Origin: Alphaproteobacteria bacterium | Lineage (GTDB): Bacteria > Pseudomonadota > Alphaproteobacteria > TMED109 | Length of the DNA: 64,000 nt | Assembly (NCBI GenBank): GCA_021296265.1 | Contig: JAGWAT010000002.1 | Coordinates: 46,364 to 110,363 of the forward strand | Direction of reading: 5' to 3' | Part shown: positions 35,902 to 44,255 of the stretch, piece by piece | Numbering within the stretch: the first letter of the stretch is position 1 | Layout: every line of letters starts with the position of its first letter | Made by a program: the position numbers and the translations under genes | The notes under the pieces: generated by a model | Seen by the model: the letters and a program-made list of their open reading frames with translations, nothing else | What the model was told of the DNA's origin: nothing | Database searches by the model: none

Positions 35902-36220
35902 CGGCAACCTCCCTGGTTCCGCGGATAGGCTGGTGCACCGTGACCAGCTTCGTGCCGTCGGGGAACGTGGCCTCGACCTGGATCTCGGGGATCATGTCGG
36001 CCACCCCTTCCATGACCTGATCGCGGCGCAGGACGCCCGTGCCGTCGCGCATCAGATCGGCAACCGACGCCCCGTCCCGCGCCCCCTCCACGATGTAGTC
36101 GGTGATCAGGGCGACCGCCTCGGGATAGTTCAGCCGGACGCCGCGCTCGAACCGGCGGCGCGCCACGAGGGCCGCCATCGCGACAAGCAACTTGTCCTTT
36201 TCCCGCGGTGAAAGGTTCAT
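35888..36220 (-). CDS. ureA: Urease subunit gamma
   Basis: Smallest urease subunit. 110 residues: [42 protein letters not shown] (the signature, in two parts [11 protein letters not shown] and [10 protein letters not shown]) and the C-terminal [15 protein letters not shown]. An AGGAGAAC sequence precedes the ATG. A short tail ([10 protein letters not shown]) extends past the usual end and overlaps ureB. Confidence 0.95.
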   Translation of the reverse strand: MNLSPREKDKLLVAMAALVARRRFERGVRLNYPEAVALITDYIVEGARDGASVADLMRDGTGVLRRDQVMEGVADMIPEIQVEATFPDGTKLVTVHQPIRGTREVADDSR

Positions 36221-36235
36221 GCGTGTTCTCCTGGA

Positions 36236-37096
36236 TCAGACGTGCCAGAGCCGGGGCAGGGCCGCGGCAAGGCCCGCGGCCTCGGCGCGGAACCCAGCCC
36301 AGAAGGCCGCGAACGCGGTGCGGACGGCGTCGCCGCGTTCCGCGAGCCAGCGTACGACCAGCACACCGTTCACGACCGTGGCCCCGGCCCGCACACCCGG
36401 CGGCAGGTCGGCGAGCAACTGCCGGGCCAGCGGCTGCCGGGCGCTGGCGTCGTCCGCAGCGTAGACGGCGCAGGCAACGGCCCGGGCCCCGCCGAAGCCG
36501 GCCGGGTGATCGAGGACGGCCGGCAGGTCGTCCTCGACATGGAGCGCATCCGCCCAGGCGAGGTCGCCATTCCGGCGGACCTCCCATGCCTCACGGACCA
36601 GGCCCCGCGTCATCCGTTCGCCCGACGCAATCCGTCCCAGCACCAGGAACTCGCCGGCCAGAACGCGGGCCCCGGCTGCTTGCCCGATGCGGACCCGCCG
36701 TCGCAGCCGCGCCCGGTCGAACAGGATGGTCTCCTGGGGCAGCCACTCGAGCCACGTCCCTGCGGCGGCCTGCAGGCGGATGTCGATCCGGCAGTCCGCG
36801 CCGCTCGATCGGTAGACCTTTTCCGCCGCCTGCGCGGCCACGACCGCGGCCGCTCCGTCGTCGACGGACACCGAGACGTCGATCCGGTCGCCGCCAACGA
36901 GGCCGCCCGACGTGGTCACGAGCGCCGCCAGCGGCGGCTCGGCGACGGGCTGGGCCGGGAACAGGACGCGCATCGGGTCCCGCTGGTACAGGTGGCGCAG
37001 GGGCGCAGGGCCGGCACCTGCGAAGCCGACCTCGGCCACGCCGTGGACGCCGCCGCCGGATCGCGGCGTGTCAGACGGTGAGGCGACGGCGGACAT
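36236..37096 (-). CDS. ureD: Urease accessory protein UreD
   Basis: UreD (UreH) binds apo-urease and conducts nickel from UreF/UreG. 286 residues with family motifs LVTTSGGLVGGDRIDVSVSV, QAAEKVYRSSG, WLPQETILFDRARLRR and FLVLGRIASGER. The ATG at 37096 lies inside the end of urtE (26-base overlap) with GGAGG very close upstream; an internal start would also preserve the core, so the first 15-20 residues are uncertain. It links the transporter genes to the urease genes. Confidence 0.9.
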   Translation of the reverse strand: MSAVASPSDTPRSGGGVHGVAEVGFAGAGPAPLRHLYQRDPMRVLFPAQPVAEPPLAALVTTSGGLVGGDRIDVSVSVDDGAAAVVAAQAAEKVYRSSGADCRIDIRLQAAAGTWLEWLPQETILFDRARLRRRVRIGQAAGARVLAGEFLVLGRIASGERMTRGLVREAWEVRRNGDLAWADALHVEDDLPAVLDHPAGFGGARAVACAVYAADDASARQPLARQLLADLPPGVRAGATVVNGVLVVRWLAERGDAVRTAFAAFWAGFRAEAAGLAAALPRLWHV

Positions 37097-37766
37097 CGTC
37101 CTCCACCATGTCTTCAGACGTGCCCGACAGCACCACCTCGCCGCGCTCCATGACGACGAAGTCGTCGGCCAGATCACGCGCGAATTCGAAGTACTGCTCG
37201 ACCAGGAGGATGGCCATATCCCCGCGTGCGGCCAGCGTCCGGATCACCCGCTCGATGTCCTTGATGATCGACGGCTGGATGCCTTCCGTCGGCTCGTCGA
37301 GCACGAGCAGCCGGGGCCGCATCACCAGCGCGCGGGCGATCGCCAGCTGCTGTTGCTGGCCGCCGGACAAGTCGCCGCCGCGGCGGCCGAGCATGTCCCG
37401 CAGGACGGGGAAGAGATGGAAGATCTCGTCCGGGAGCGTGCGGGTCGGCCGGGGCAGCGAGGCGTACCCGGTGTAGAGGTTCTCGCGGACGCTGAGCAAC
37501 GGGAAGATCTCCCGCCCCTGGGGTACGTAGGCGATCCCGCGCGCGGCGCGCTGATACGCGGCCAGCGACGTGATGTCGGCGTCCTCCCACACGATGCGTC
37601 CGGCACTCACCATCTGCTGGCCGACAATGGCCCGGAGCAGCGTGGTCTTGCCCACGCCGTTCCGCCCCATCACGCAGGTGACCCGGCCCGGTGCCGCGCT
37701 CAGGCTGACCCGGCGCAACGCCCGGCTCGCCCCGTAGTGGAGATCGATGGACTCGACCTGCAGCAT
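37071..37766 (-). CDS. urtE: Urea ABC transporter ATP-binding protein UrtE
   Basis: One of two ATPases of the urea importer. 231 residues: Walker A GRNGVGKTT, signature LSGGQQQQLAIARAL, Walker B LLVLDEPTEGIQ and switch histidine replaced by the LLVEQYFEF form typical of the LivF/UrtE group. Belongs to the branched-chain-amino-acid-type (HAAT) ABC family. Starts 2 bases after urtD and runs into ureD. Confidence 0.94.
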   Translation of the reverse strand: MLQVESIDLHYGASRALRRVSLSAAPGRVTCVMGRNGVGKTTLLRAIVGQQMVSAGRIVWEDADITSLAAYQRAARGIAYVPQGREIFPLLSVRENLYTGYASLPRPTRTLPDEIFHLFPVLRDMLGRRGGDLSGGQQQQLAIARALVMRPRLLVLDEPTEGIQPSIIKDIERVIRTLAARGDMAILLVEQYFEFARDLADDFVVMERGEVVLSGTSEDMVEDDVRRRLTV

Positions 37767-37768
37767 GG

Positions 37769-38542
37769 CTAGCGCCCCAGGTACACCTCGACGACGCGCG
37801 CATCGTTCTGCACGGCGTCGAGGGTCCCCTCGGCCAGGACCGCGCCCTCATGCAGCACGGTGACCCGGCAGTCCAGCCCCCGCACGAACGCCATATCGTG
37901 CTCCACCACGACCACCGAACGCGTACCCGCGATGCGGGTCAGCAGCGCCGCGGTCTGCTCGGTCTCCTCGTCGGTCATGCCGGCCGCCGGCTCGTCGACG
38001 AGCAGCAGCTCGGGGTCCTGCATGAGCAGCATGCCGATCTCGAGCCATTGCTTCTGGCCGTGGGACAGGTCGCCGGCGCGGCGCTTCTGGTGGGGGGCCA
38101 GGGCGGTGGTCTCGAGCACTTGCTCGATCCGGTCGCGTGAACCGGCCCGGAGGCGGGCGAAGAGGCTGCCGAGCACGCCGCGGTTTCCCGCGAGGGCGAG
38201 CTCCAGGTTGTCGAAAACGGTGTGTTCCTCGAACACGGTGGGTTTCTGGAACTTCCGGCCGATTCCGAGGTTGGCGATCGCCGCCTCATCCAGCTGCGTG
38301 AGGTCGGTACCGCCGTTGAACTCCACGCGGCCGCGGTCCGGACGGGTCTTGCCCGTGACCACATCCATCATGGTCGTCTTCCCCGCTCCATTCGGGCCGA
38401 TGACGGCCCGGAGCTCGCCCACCTCCACGTAGAAGCTGAGATCGTTCAGCGCCTTGAAACCGTCAAAGGACACGGATACCCCGTCCAGGTACAGGATGGT
38501 GTCGTGCAGCTCCGGCCGGGCCTGCACGGAACCTACGTTCAT
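37769..38542 (-). CDS. urtD: Urea ABC transporter ATP-binding protein UrtD
   Basis: Second ATPase of the urea importer (LivG-like). 257 residues: Walker A GPNGAGKTTMMDVVTGKTRP, signature LSHGQKQWLEIGMLL, Walker B ELLLVDEPAAGMTDEE and the switch in VVVVEHDMAFV. GRKFQKPTVFEEHTVFDNLE is the UrtD-type loop. ATG at 38542 overlaps the urtC stop; the longer frame upstream lies inside urtC and is not used. Confidence 0.94.
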   Translation of the reverse strand: MNVGSVQARPELHDTILYLDGVSVSFDGFKALNDLSFYVEVGELRAVIGPNGAGKTTMMDVVTGKTRPDRGRVEFNGGTDLTQLDEAAIANLGIGRKFQKPTVFEEHTVFDNLELALAGNRGVLGSLFARLRAGSRDRIEQVLETTALAPHQKRRAGDLSHGQKQWLEIGMLLMQDPELLLVDEPAAGMTDEETEQTAALLTRIAGTRSVVVVEHDMAFVRGLDCRVTVLHEGAVLAEGTLDAVQNDARVVEVYLGR

Positions 38543-39684
38543 GGGGCCGGCTCGGGGGACTGTCGCCGGCCCGGCCGGTGCCTCGCCCCCGCCCGGTTGA
38601 AAACCGGCACCGTCCCGACGATCCCCTTCGGCAGGAACAGGGTGACGGCGATGAACAGCGCCCCCAGGACGAACAGCCACATGTCAGGCAGGACGCCGGT
38701 GAAGACCGTCTTCGCGTAGTTGACGAGGATCGCGCCGAGCACGGCACCGTACAGGGAGCCGCGGCCGCCGACCGCAACCCAGACCACGATCTCGATCGAC
38801 GCTGCCGGGGCGAACTCGGACGGGTTGATGATGCCGACCTGCGGCACGTAGAGCGCCCCCGCCAGCCCGGCCAGCATGGCCGAGAGCACGAAGACGAAGA
38901 GCTTGTAGTGCTCGACCCGGTAACCGAGGAACCGGACGCGGGCTTCGGCGTCGCGCACGGCGACCAGCACCCTGCCGGCCCGGCTGCGGACGACGAAGCG
39001 GCACAGCAGGTACGCGGCCGCGACCGCGACGGCACTCGCGCAGAAGAGCGCGACGCGCGTGCCGTCGGCCTGCAGGCTGAAGCCCAGCAGGTTCTTGAAG
39101 TCGGTGAGCCCGTTGTTGCCGCCAAATCCCATGTCGTTGCGGAAGAACGCGAGCATCAGCGCAAACGTCATGGCCTGGGTGATGATCGAGAGATAGACGC
39201 CGGTCACCCGCGAGCGGAACGCGAACCAGCCGAAGACCAGCGCCAGCGCCCCCGGCACCAGCAGGGCCATGACCATCGCGAACGGGAACCAGTCGAATCC
39301 TTGCCAGTACCAGGGCAGTTCCTTCCAATCGAGGAACACCATGAAATCCGGCAGGACCGGGTGCCCGTAAACCCCTCGCTCGCCGATCTGGCGCATCATG
39401 TACATGCCCATGGCGTAGCCGCCGAGCGCGAAGAACGCGCCGTGGCCGAGGCTGAGCACGCCAGCGTATCCCCAGATCAGGTCGACGCTCAGGGCCAGCA
39501 ACGCGAACGTCAGGTACTTGCCCATCAGGCTGACGACATACGTGGGTACGTGCAGGGCGGAATCCGCAGGCAGCAGCAGGTTCGAAACCGGCACCACCAC
39601 TGCCGCCGCGAGCAGCACGGCCAGCAGGATCTGGCCGCCCCGGTTGCCGGCGAGAAGATCCACGAGTACCGACCTGACCGGCAT
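38539..39684 (-). CDS. urtC: Urea ABC transporter permease UrtC
   Basis: Inner-membrane permease (LivM-like). 381 residues, about ten helices; SVDLIWGYAGVLSLGHGAFF is the LivM/UrtC signature, with GVYLSIITQAMTFALMLAF and ALYVPQVGIINPSEFAPAAS (UrtC-specific) following. The charged C-terminal tail (RHRPGRRQSPEP) is cytoplasmic. Overlaps urtD by 4 bases and follows urtB by 3. Confidence 0.94.
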   Translation of the reverse strand: MPVRSVLVDLLAGNRGGQILLAVLLAAAVVVPVSNLLLPADSALHVPTYVVSLMGKYLTFALLALSVDLIWGYAGVLSLGHGAFFALGGYAMGMYMMRQIGERGVYGHPVLPDFMVFLDWKELPWYWQGFDWFPFAMVMALLVPGALALVFGWFAFRSRVTGVYLSIITQAMTFALMLAFFRNDMGFGGNNGLTDFKNLLGFSLQADGTRVALFCASAVAVAAAYLLCRFVVRSRAGRVLVAVRDAEARVRFLGYRVEHYKLFVFVLSAMLAGLAGALYVPQVGIINPSEFAPAASIEIVVWVAVGGRGSLYGAVLGAILVNYAKTVFTGVLPDMWLFVLGALFIAVTLFLPKGIVGTVPVFNRAGARHRPGRRQSPEPAP

Positions 39685-39687
39685 GGC

Positions 39688-41334
39688 TCAGCTCTCCACT
39701 GCTCGGCCCTTGAGGGCGAACAGGCCGCGCGGTCGCTTCTGGATGAACAGGATGATGGCCACCAACACCAGGATCTTGGCGAGCACCGCACCGGCAAACG
39801 GTTCCAGGAACTTGTTGATGACCCCGAGGCTCATGGCGCCGACCAGAGTCCCCCAGAGATTGCCGACCCCGCCGAAGACCACCACCATGAAACTGTCCAC
39901 GATGTAGGCCTGTCCGAGATTGGGGCTCACGTTGTCGATCTGGCTGAGCGCGACCCCGGCCACCCCGGCGATGCCTGCACCCAGCCCGAAGGTGGCCGCA
40001 TCCACCCAGCCGGTACGGATTCCCATGGACGATGCCATCGACCGGTTCTGGGTCACCGCCCGCATGTACAGCCCGAGCGCGGTCCGGCGCAGAACCAGCG
40101 CGATGGCACCGACCACCAGCAGGCTGAAGACGATGATGGCGACCCGGTTGTAGGGCAGCACCAGGCCCGTCGCGGTCTCGAACGCCCCGCTCAGCCATGA
40201 GGGACTCGAGACCTCGCGATTGGTCGGTCCGAATACCGTCCGGACCAGCTGCTGCAGGATCAGGCTCAAGCCCCAGGTGGCGAGCAGGGTCTCGAACGGC
40301 CGCCCGTAGAGCCAGCGGATGACGCCGCGCTCGATCGCGACGCCGGCGGCGCCTGCGACCAGAAAGGCGGCCGGCACGGCCACCGCCAGGGAATAGTCGA
40401 GACCGCCCGGGGCGAAGTCGCGGAAGATGTCCTGGACCACGAAGGTCGTGTAGGCGCCGAGCATCACCAGCTCGCCATGGGCCATGTTGATCACGCCCAT
40501 CACCCCGAAAGTAATGGCCAGCCCAACCGCGGCCAGCAGCAGGACCGAACCCAGACTAAGCCCCTGGAAGATGGTGCCCAGCAGGTTCCAGAAAGCGAGG
40601 TCGCGCTCGACGGCCTCCAGCGCCGCCGCCGCCGCCGCCCGCACCTCAGCGTCCGCCTCGCCTTCCTGGCTGAGACTCGCCAGCAGCGACCGGACTTCCG
40701 GGAGCGCCGAGTCGGAAAGGCGTTCCACGGCAGCCAGCCGGACGTCCGGCGGGAATTCCGGATTGCTCTCGATGGCCGCCTTGGCGAGCGTCAGCTGATC
40801 GAGAAGTTTCGCGTCTTCTTCCCGGGCGATCGCCTGCTCCACCGTCGCCAGCGCGCCCGCGTCCCGGGCCGCGAACACCGCCGCCGCGGCCTGCGCCCGC
40901 TGGCCCGGATCGCTCGAGAGCAGCGTCAGGCCTCCGAGCGCGGCCCTGATCACGCCTCGCAGGCGATTGTTGACCTTTACCTTCTTGAGTTCTTTTTTCT
41001 TGGCATCACCGAGCGCCGTGCCGTCCACGGCGTCGGTCAGCGCATACACCTTGCCGGTCTTGTCGCCGATGACGATGGACCCGTCGGCCTTGCGGACGAA
41101 CAGCTGGCCCTTCGCCATGGCCTCGAGAACCGGGATCGCCCTCGGGTGTCCGGTCGCCGCCAGAACCTCGACGCCGACCGCACGCTCCTTGTAGCTCTTG
41201 GCCGCCAATCCCTGGAGTGCTTCTTCCAGGGTTGCCGCCTGGCTCGCCGGAGCACCGCCGGCGACGGCGGCGAGAAACGCCATGCACGACAGCAGGGCAG
41301 CCAGGGCCGGCAGGGCGAAACCGCGTGTCGACAT
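39688..41334 (-). CDS. urtB: Urea ABC transporter permease UrtB
   Basis: Second permease (LivH-like) of the urea importer. 548 residues, the long UrtB form: a signal sequence (1-33), a periplasmic helical-repeat region (about 35-230, with RAQAAAAVFAARDAGALATV and ESNPEFPPDVRLAAVERLSD) and then a LivH-type permease (LAITFGVMGVINMAHGELVM, VFGGVGNLWGTLVGAMSLG). The N-terminal repeat region is normal for UrtB but absent from amino-acid permeases. Confidence 0.94.
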   Translation of the reverse strand: MSTRGFALPALAALLSCMAFLAAVAGGAPASQAATLEEALQGLAAKSYKERAVGVEVLAATGHPRAIPVLEAMAKGQLFVRKADGSIVIGDKTGKVYALTDAVDGTALGDAKKKELKKVKVNNRLRGVIRAALGGLTLLSSDPGQRAQAAAAVFAARDAGALATVEQAIAREEDAKLLDQLTLAKAAIESNPEFPPDVRLAAVERLSDSALPEVRSLLASLSQEGEADAEVRAAAAAALEAVERDLAFWNLLGTIFQGLSLGSVLLLAAVGLAITFGVMGVINMAHGELVMLGAYTTFVVQDIFRDFAPGGLDYSLAVAVPAAFLVAGAAGVAIERGVIRWLYGRPFETLLATWGLSLILQQLVRTVFGPTNREVSSPSWLSGAFETATGLVLPYNRVAIIVFSLLVVGAIALVLRRTALGLYMRAVTQNRSMASSMGIRTGWVDAATFGLGAGIAGVAGVALSQIDNVSPNLGQAYIVDSFMVVVFGGVGNLWGTLVGAMSLGVINKFLEPFAGAVLAKILVLVAIILFIQKRPRGLFALKGRAVES

Positions 41335-41454
41335 GGCGGCGGGTGTCCGGGCGTTGGAAACCGGCCAGCGGCCGGCGTGAGAGGGTGGAACAATAGCGCC
41401 CGTCCCGGTCAGGGCGGCAGGGGGTCCCCTGCCACCCCGGACCGGGTGCGCAGC

Positions 41455-42744
41455 CTACATGTCGACGGTACCGCCGAACTTCGGAGCCTCGCAGTTGCCG
41501 CAGACCCACGGGAAGGTCCAGTCGGCGATCAGCTTCGCGCTTTCGGGAATGAAGTCCGACCAGGCGTCACCCTTGACCACGCCCTCGGTTTCCCAGACCG
41601 TCTCGAACTGGCCGTCGGACTGGATCTCGCCGATGAGCACGGGCTTCGACAGGTGATGGTTGGTGTTCATCACGGCGATTCCACCGGTCAGGTTCTTGAA
41701 GGTCTGGCCGTACATGGCCTGGCGGACGGCGTCGACCTCGACCGTGCCGGCCTGCTGCACCGCCTGCACCCACATGTTGAAGCCGATGTAGTGCGCTTCC
41801 ATGGGGTCGTTCGTCACGCGGTCCTCGTCGCCGATGAACTCGTGCCACTGTTCGATGAAGACCTCGTTCTCGTCGGTCTCGACGCTCATGAAGTAGTTCC
41901 ACGCCGCGAGGTGGCCGACGAGCGGCTCGGTGTCGAGACCGGCCAACTCCTCTTCGCCGACCGAGAAGGCGACGACCGGGATGTCCTCAGCCATGATGCC
42001 CTGGTTGGCCAGCTCCTTGTAGAAGGGAACGTTGGCGTCGCCGTTGATGGTCGAAACCACGGCCGTCCGCTTGCCCTCGGAGGCGAACTTCTTGACATCT
42101 CCCACGATCGTCTGCCAGTCGGCATGCCCGAACGGGGTGTAGTTCTCAAGGATGTCCTCGTCCGAAATCCCCTTGGCGTTCAGGTAGGCGCGGAGGATCT
42201 TGTTGGTCGTGCGCGGGTACACGTAGTCGGTGCCCAGCAGCACGATCCGCTCGGCGCCGCCACCGTCCTCGCTGAGGAGATAGTCAACCGCGGGAATGGC
42301 CTGCTGGTTCGGGGCGGCACCGGTGTAGAACACGTTCCGCGAACTCTCTTCCCCTTCGTACTGGACGGGGTAGAACAGCAGTCCGTTGAGTTCCTCGATC
42401 ACCGGCAGTACCGACTTGCGCGATACCGACGTCCAATTGCCGAAGATGACGGCAACCTCATGCTGCTCGATCAGCTCGCGAGCCTTCTCGGCGAACAGGG
42501 GCCAATTCGATGCGGGGTCGACCACGACGGGCTCGAGCATCTTGCCGAGCAGGCCGCCCTTGCTGTTCTGCTCCTCGATAAGCATCAGCATCGTGTCCTT
42601 CAGCGTGGTTTCGCTAATGGCCATCGTGCCCGAAAGTGAATGCAGGACGCCGACCTTGATCGTGTCGGCCTGTGCCGTTCCGGCCAAAGCGGTCGACGCG
42701 GCCAATATGCCTGCGAAGACCAGGTGACGTTGGTTTCGAACCAT
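41455..42744 (-). CDS. urtA: Urea ABC transporter substrate-binding protein UrtA
   Basis: Periplasmic urea receptor. 429 residues: signal peptide (MVRNQRHLVFAGILAASTAL, cleavage after AQA), then KVGVLHSLSGTMAISETTLK, the UrtA signature, and VYPRTTNKILRAYL, ending WTFPWVCGNCEAPKFGG. The ATG at 42744 follows a GGAGAA sequence; the frame is open further upstream but that lies in the leader. First gene of the operon, 120 bases from urtB, and directly downstream of a sigma-54 promoter. Confidence 0.95.
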   Translation of the reverse strand: MVRNQRHLVFAGILAASTALAGTAQADTIKVGVLHSLSGTMAISETTLKDTMLMLIEEQNSKGGLLGKMLEPVVVDPASNWPLFAEKARELIEQHEVAVIFGNWTSVSRKSVLPVIEELNGLLFYPVQYEGEESSRNVFYTGAAPNQQAIPAVDYLLSEDGGGAERIVLLGTDYVYPRTTNKILRAYLNAKGISDEDILENYTPFGHADWQTIVGDVKKFASEGKRTAVVSTINGDANVPFYKELANQGIMAEDIPVVAFSVGEEELAGLDTEPLVGHLAAWNYFMSVETDENEVFIEQWHEFIGDEDRVTNDPMEAHYIGFNMWVQAVQQAGTVEVDAVRQAMYGQTFKNLTGGIAVMNTNHHLSKPVLIGEIQSDGQFETVWETEGVVKGDAWSDFIPESAKLIADWTFPWVCGNCEAPKFGGTVDM

Positions 42745-42821
42745 TGAATTTCTCCGTGAAGACAGGTGCGCACCCACCGTTGTCCGGGGCCGCTTCGCGG
42801 ACTGCACCATGCCCTGCAGGA

Positions 42822-42838
42822 AGCAATTTCCATGCCAA
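42822..42838 (-). promoter_or_regulatory. Sigma-54 promoter of the urea operon
   Basis: TTGGCATGGAAATTGCT on the minus strand matches the sigma-54 (RpoN) consensus TTGGCACG-N4-TTGCW, with the invariant GG and GC exactly 10 bases apart and only one changed base (C to T) in the -24 element. Transcription would start near 42811, about 67 bases before urtA. NtrC-type nitrogen control is the expected regulation. Confidence 0.75.
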
Positions 42839-43135
42839 CTCAGCGGCGGGGCGGGCAACGGTTGCCTGAAGACAGCGGGTACAGGCGCTTACTGCTCGCA
42901 CGATTATTGATCAATATCTTCCACTACCTGCTCATTACGTCGCCATTGCCTGCCATTTGTGCAAGTACCGCTGGCCGGGGCACGTTCCGTGCAATGCCCG
43001 CTGCCCCGTGCAGTGCGTCCGGTCGGGCCCGGGAACGCGCTCCTCTGGAAACCCGGCCCCGACCGGGCTACAAAGCGCGCTGCTCGCTCCGGCGGGATCG
43101 CCGCCAGCCCCTAGCTCCAACGGGATGTAGCCTCA
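42839..43135. promoter_or_regulatory. Upstream region of the urea operon with two short dyads
   Basis: Contains an AT-rich perfect palindrome TATTGATCAATA (42905-42916), about 100 bases upstream of the predicted urtA start, and GCAC-GTTCC-GTGC (42979-42991), about 175 bases upstream. The second has NtrC-like half-sites but a spacer of 5 rather than 7. Both lie where sigma-54 enhancer sites occur. It also holds the leader of the divergent hydrolase gene. Confidence 0.35.
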
Positions 43136-43819
43136 ATGGGATCCATGATCGCGGTTCGCGCCGCCGATGACACCAGCCTTCCCGTCTACCTCGCGGAGCC
43201 GACAGGAATCCGCCGGGGCTCGCTGGTGGTCATTCAGGAAATCTTTGGCGTCAACCCGTACGTCCGCAGTGTCGCCGACCAGTTCGCCGAGGCCGGTTAC
43301 GTGTGCTACGCCCCGGATCTCTTCCACCGGATCGAGCCGGGCATCGAGCTCGGCTACGAGGCGTCCGACGTCGAGCGCGGGAGGGAACTCAAGACCCAGG
43401 CGGGCTGGGACCTCCCCGTCATGGACATTCAGACCTGCGTGGCCACCCTGTTGATCAACTACAGGGTCGGCGTGATCGGCTTCTGCTACGGGGGGTCGCT
43501 GTCGTGGCTCAGTGCCTGCCGGGGCTACGGCATGGAGGCGGCCGTCTGCTATTACGGCGGGCAGATCGCGGCCTTGCTCGACCAGCCGGCGAAGGTCCCC
43601 GTGCAGATGCATTTCGGAGACCGCGATGCGTCCATCCCACCGGCGGACGTCGAGAAGATCCGCGCATTCGCCACCGATGCCGACATTCACGTGTATGACG
43701 GCGATCATGGTTTCGCGTGTACCGCACGCGGCAGCTACCACCCCGCCTCGGCGGAAGCCGCCAATGCACGCACCCTCGCGTTCCTTGCCCAGCATGTAGC
43801 CCGGGAAGAAACGCAATGA
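43136..43819 (+). CDS. Dienelactone hydrolase family protein
   Basis: 227-residue alpha/beta hydrolase. The triad of the family is visible: nucleophile C117 in GFCYGGS, D164 in FGDRDASIP and H191 in YDGDHGFAC; E35 in VIQEIFGVN is the residue that tunes the cysteine. Real dienelactone hydrolases act in chlorocatechol breakdown, but most family members have other, unknown substrates. ATG at 43136 or 43145 are both possible. Its stop overlaps the FKBP start. Confidence 0.88.
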   Translation: MGSMIAVRAADDTSLPVYLAEPTGIRRGSLVVIQEIFGVNPYVRSVADQFAEAGYVCYAPDLFHRIEPGIELGYEASDVERGRELKTQAGWDLPVMDIQTCVATLLINYRVGVIGFCYGGSLSWLSACRGYGMEAAVCYYGGQIAALLDQPAKVPVQMHFGDRDASIPPADVEKIRAFATDADIHVYDGDHGFACTARGSYHPASAEAANARTLAFLAQHVAREETQ

Positions 43820-44253
43820 TGCGGACCGCGATTGTCGCGGCCGTGATCTTGGCGCCCTGGTTCGCCCACGCCATCGAACCGCCCACGGAACTCGTCGTCG
43901 TCGAACTGAAGACCGGCGACGGCCGCGTCGCCGAGGCGGGCCGGGGTGTGAGCGTGCACTACACGGGATGGCTGTTCGACCCCGAGGCGGCGACCGGCGA
44001 CCCCTGCCTGGCGCGGGGGCTGCAGTTCGACAGTTCCCGGAACCGTCAGCGGCCCTTCAACTTCCCGCTCGGCGAAGGTTTCGTCATTCCCGGCTGGGAC
44101 GCCGGAGTCGTCGGCATGCGCGTCGGCGGACAACGTTGCCTCGTCATCCCGCCCGACATGGCCTACGGGGAACACGGCGCGGCGCGCGGAGTGATCCCTC
44201 CGGACGCGACGCTGGTCTTCGAGGTTGAGGTGCTCTCCGTGGCCGATTTCTAG
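43816..44253 (+). CDS. FKBP-type peptidyl-prolyl isomerase, exported
   Basis: 145-residue prolyl isomerase with a signal peptide (MMRTAIVAAVILAPWFAHA). The FKBP core follows: VSVHYTGWLFD, PFNFPLGEGFVIPGWDAGVV and RCLVIPPDMAYGEHGA, ending VFEVEVLSV. Likely folds periplasmic proteins. Coupled to the hydrolase upstream (ATGA) and 2 bases before mtnP. Confidence 0.9.
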   Translation: MMRTAIVAAVILAPWFAHAIEPPTELVVVELKTGDGRVAEAGRGVSVHYTGWLFDPEAATGDPCLARGLQFDSSRNRQRPFNFPLGEGFVIPGWDAGVVGMRVGGQRCLVIPPDMAYGEHGAARGVIPPDATLVFEVEVLSVADF

Positions 44254-44255
44254 CC

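Noticed and set aside
33505-35928. An open frame of over 800 codons antisense to ureC, ureB and ureE
   Set aside because: High GC at third positions of the true genes keeps the opposite strand open. The translation is Arg/Asp/His/Val-rich without family motifs, and the sense genes have full active sites.
40477-42639. An open frame of about 720 codons antisense to urtA and urtB
   Set aside because: Same strand-shadow effect; the sense strand encodes complete UrtA and UrtB with signal peptides.
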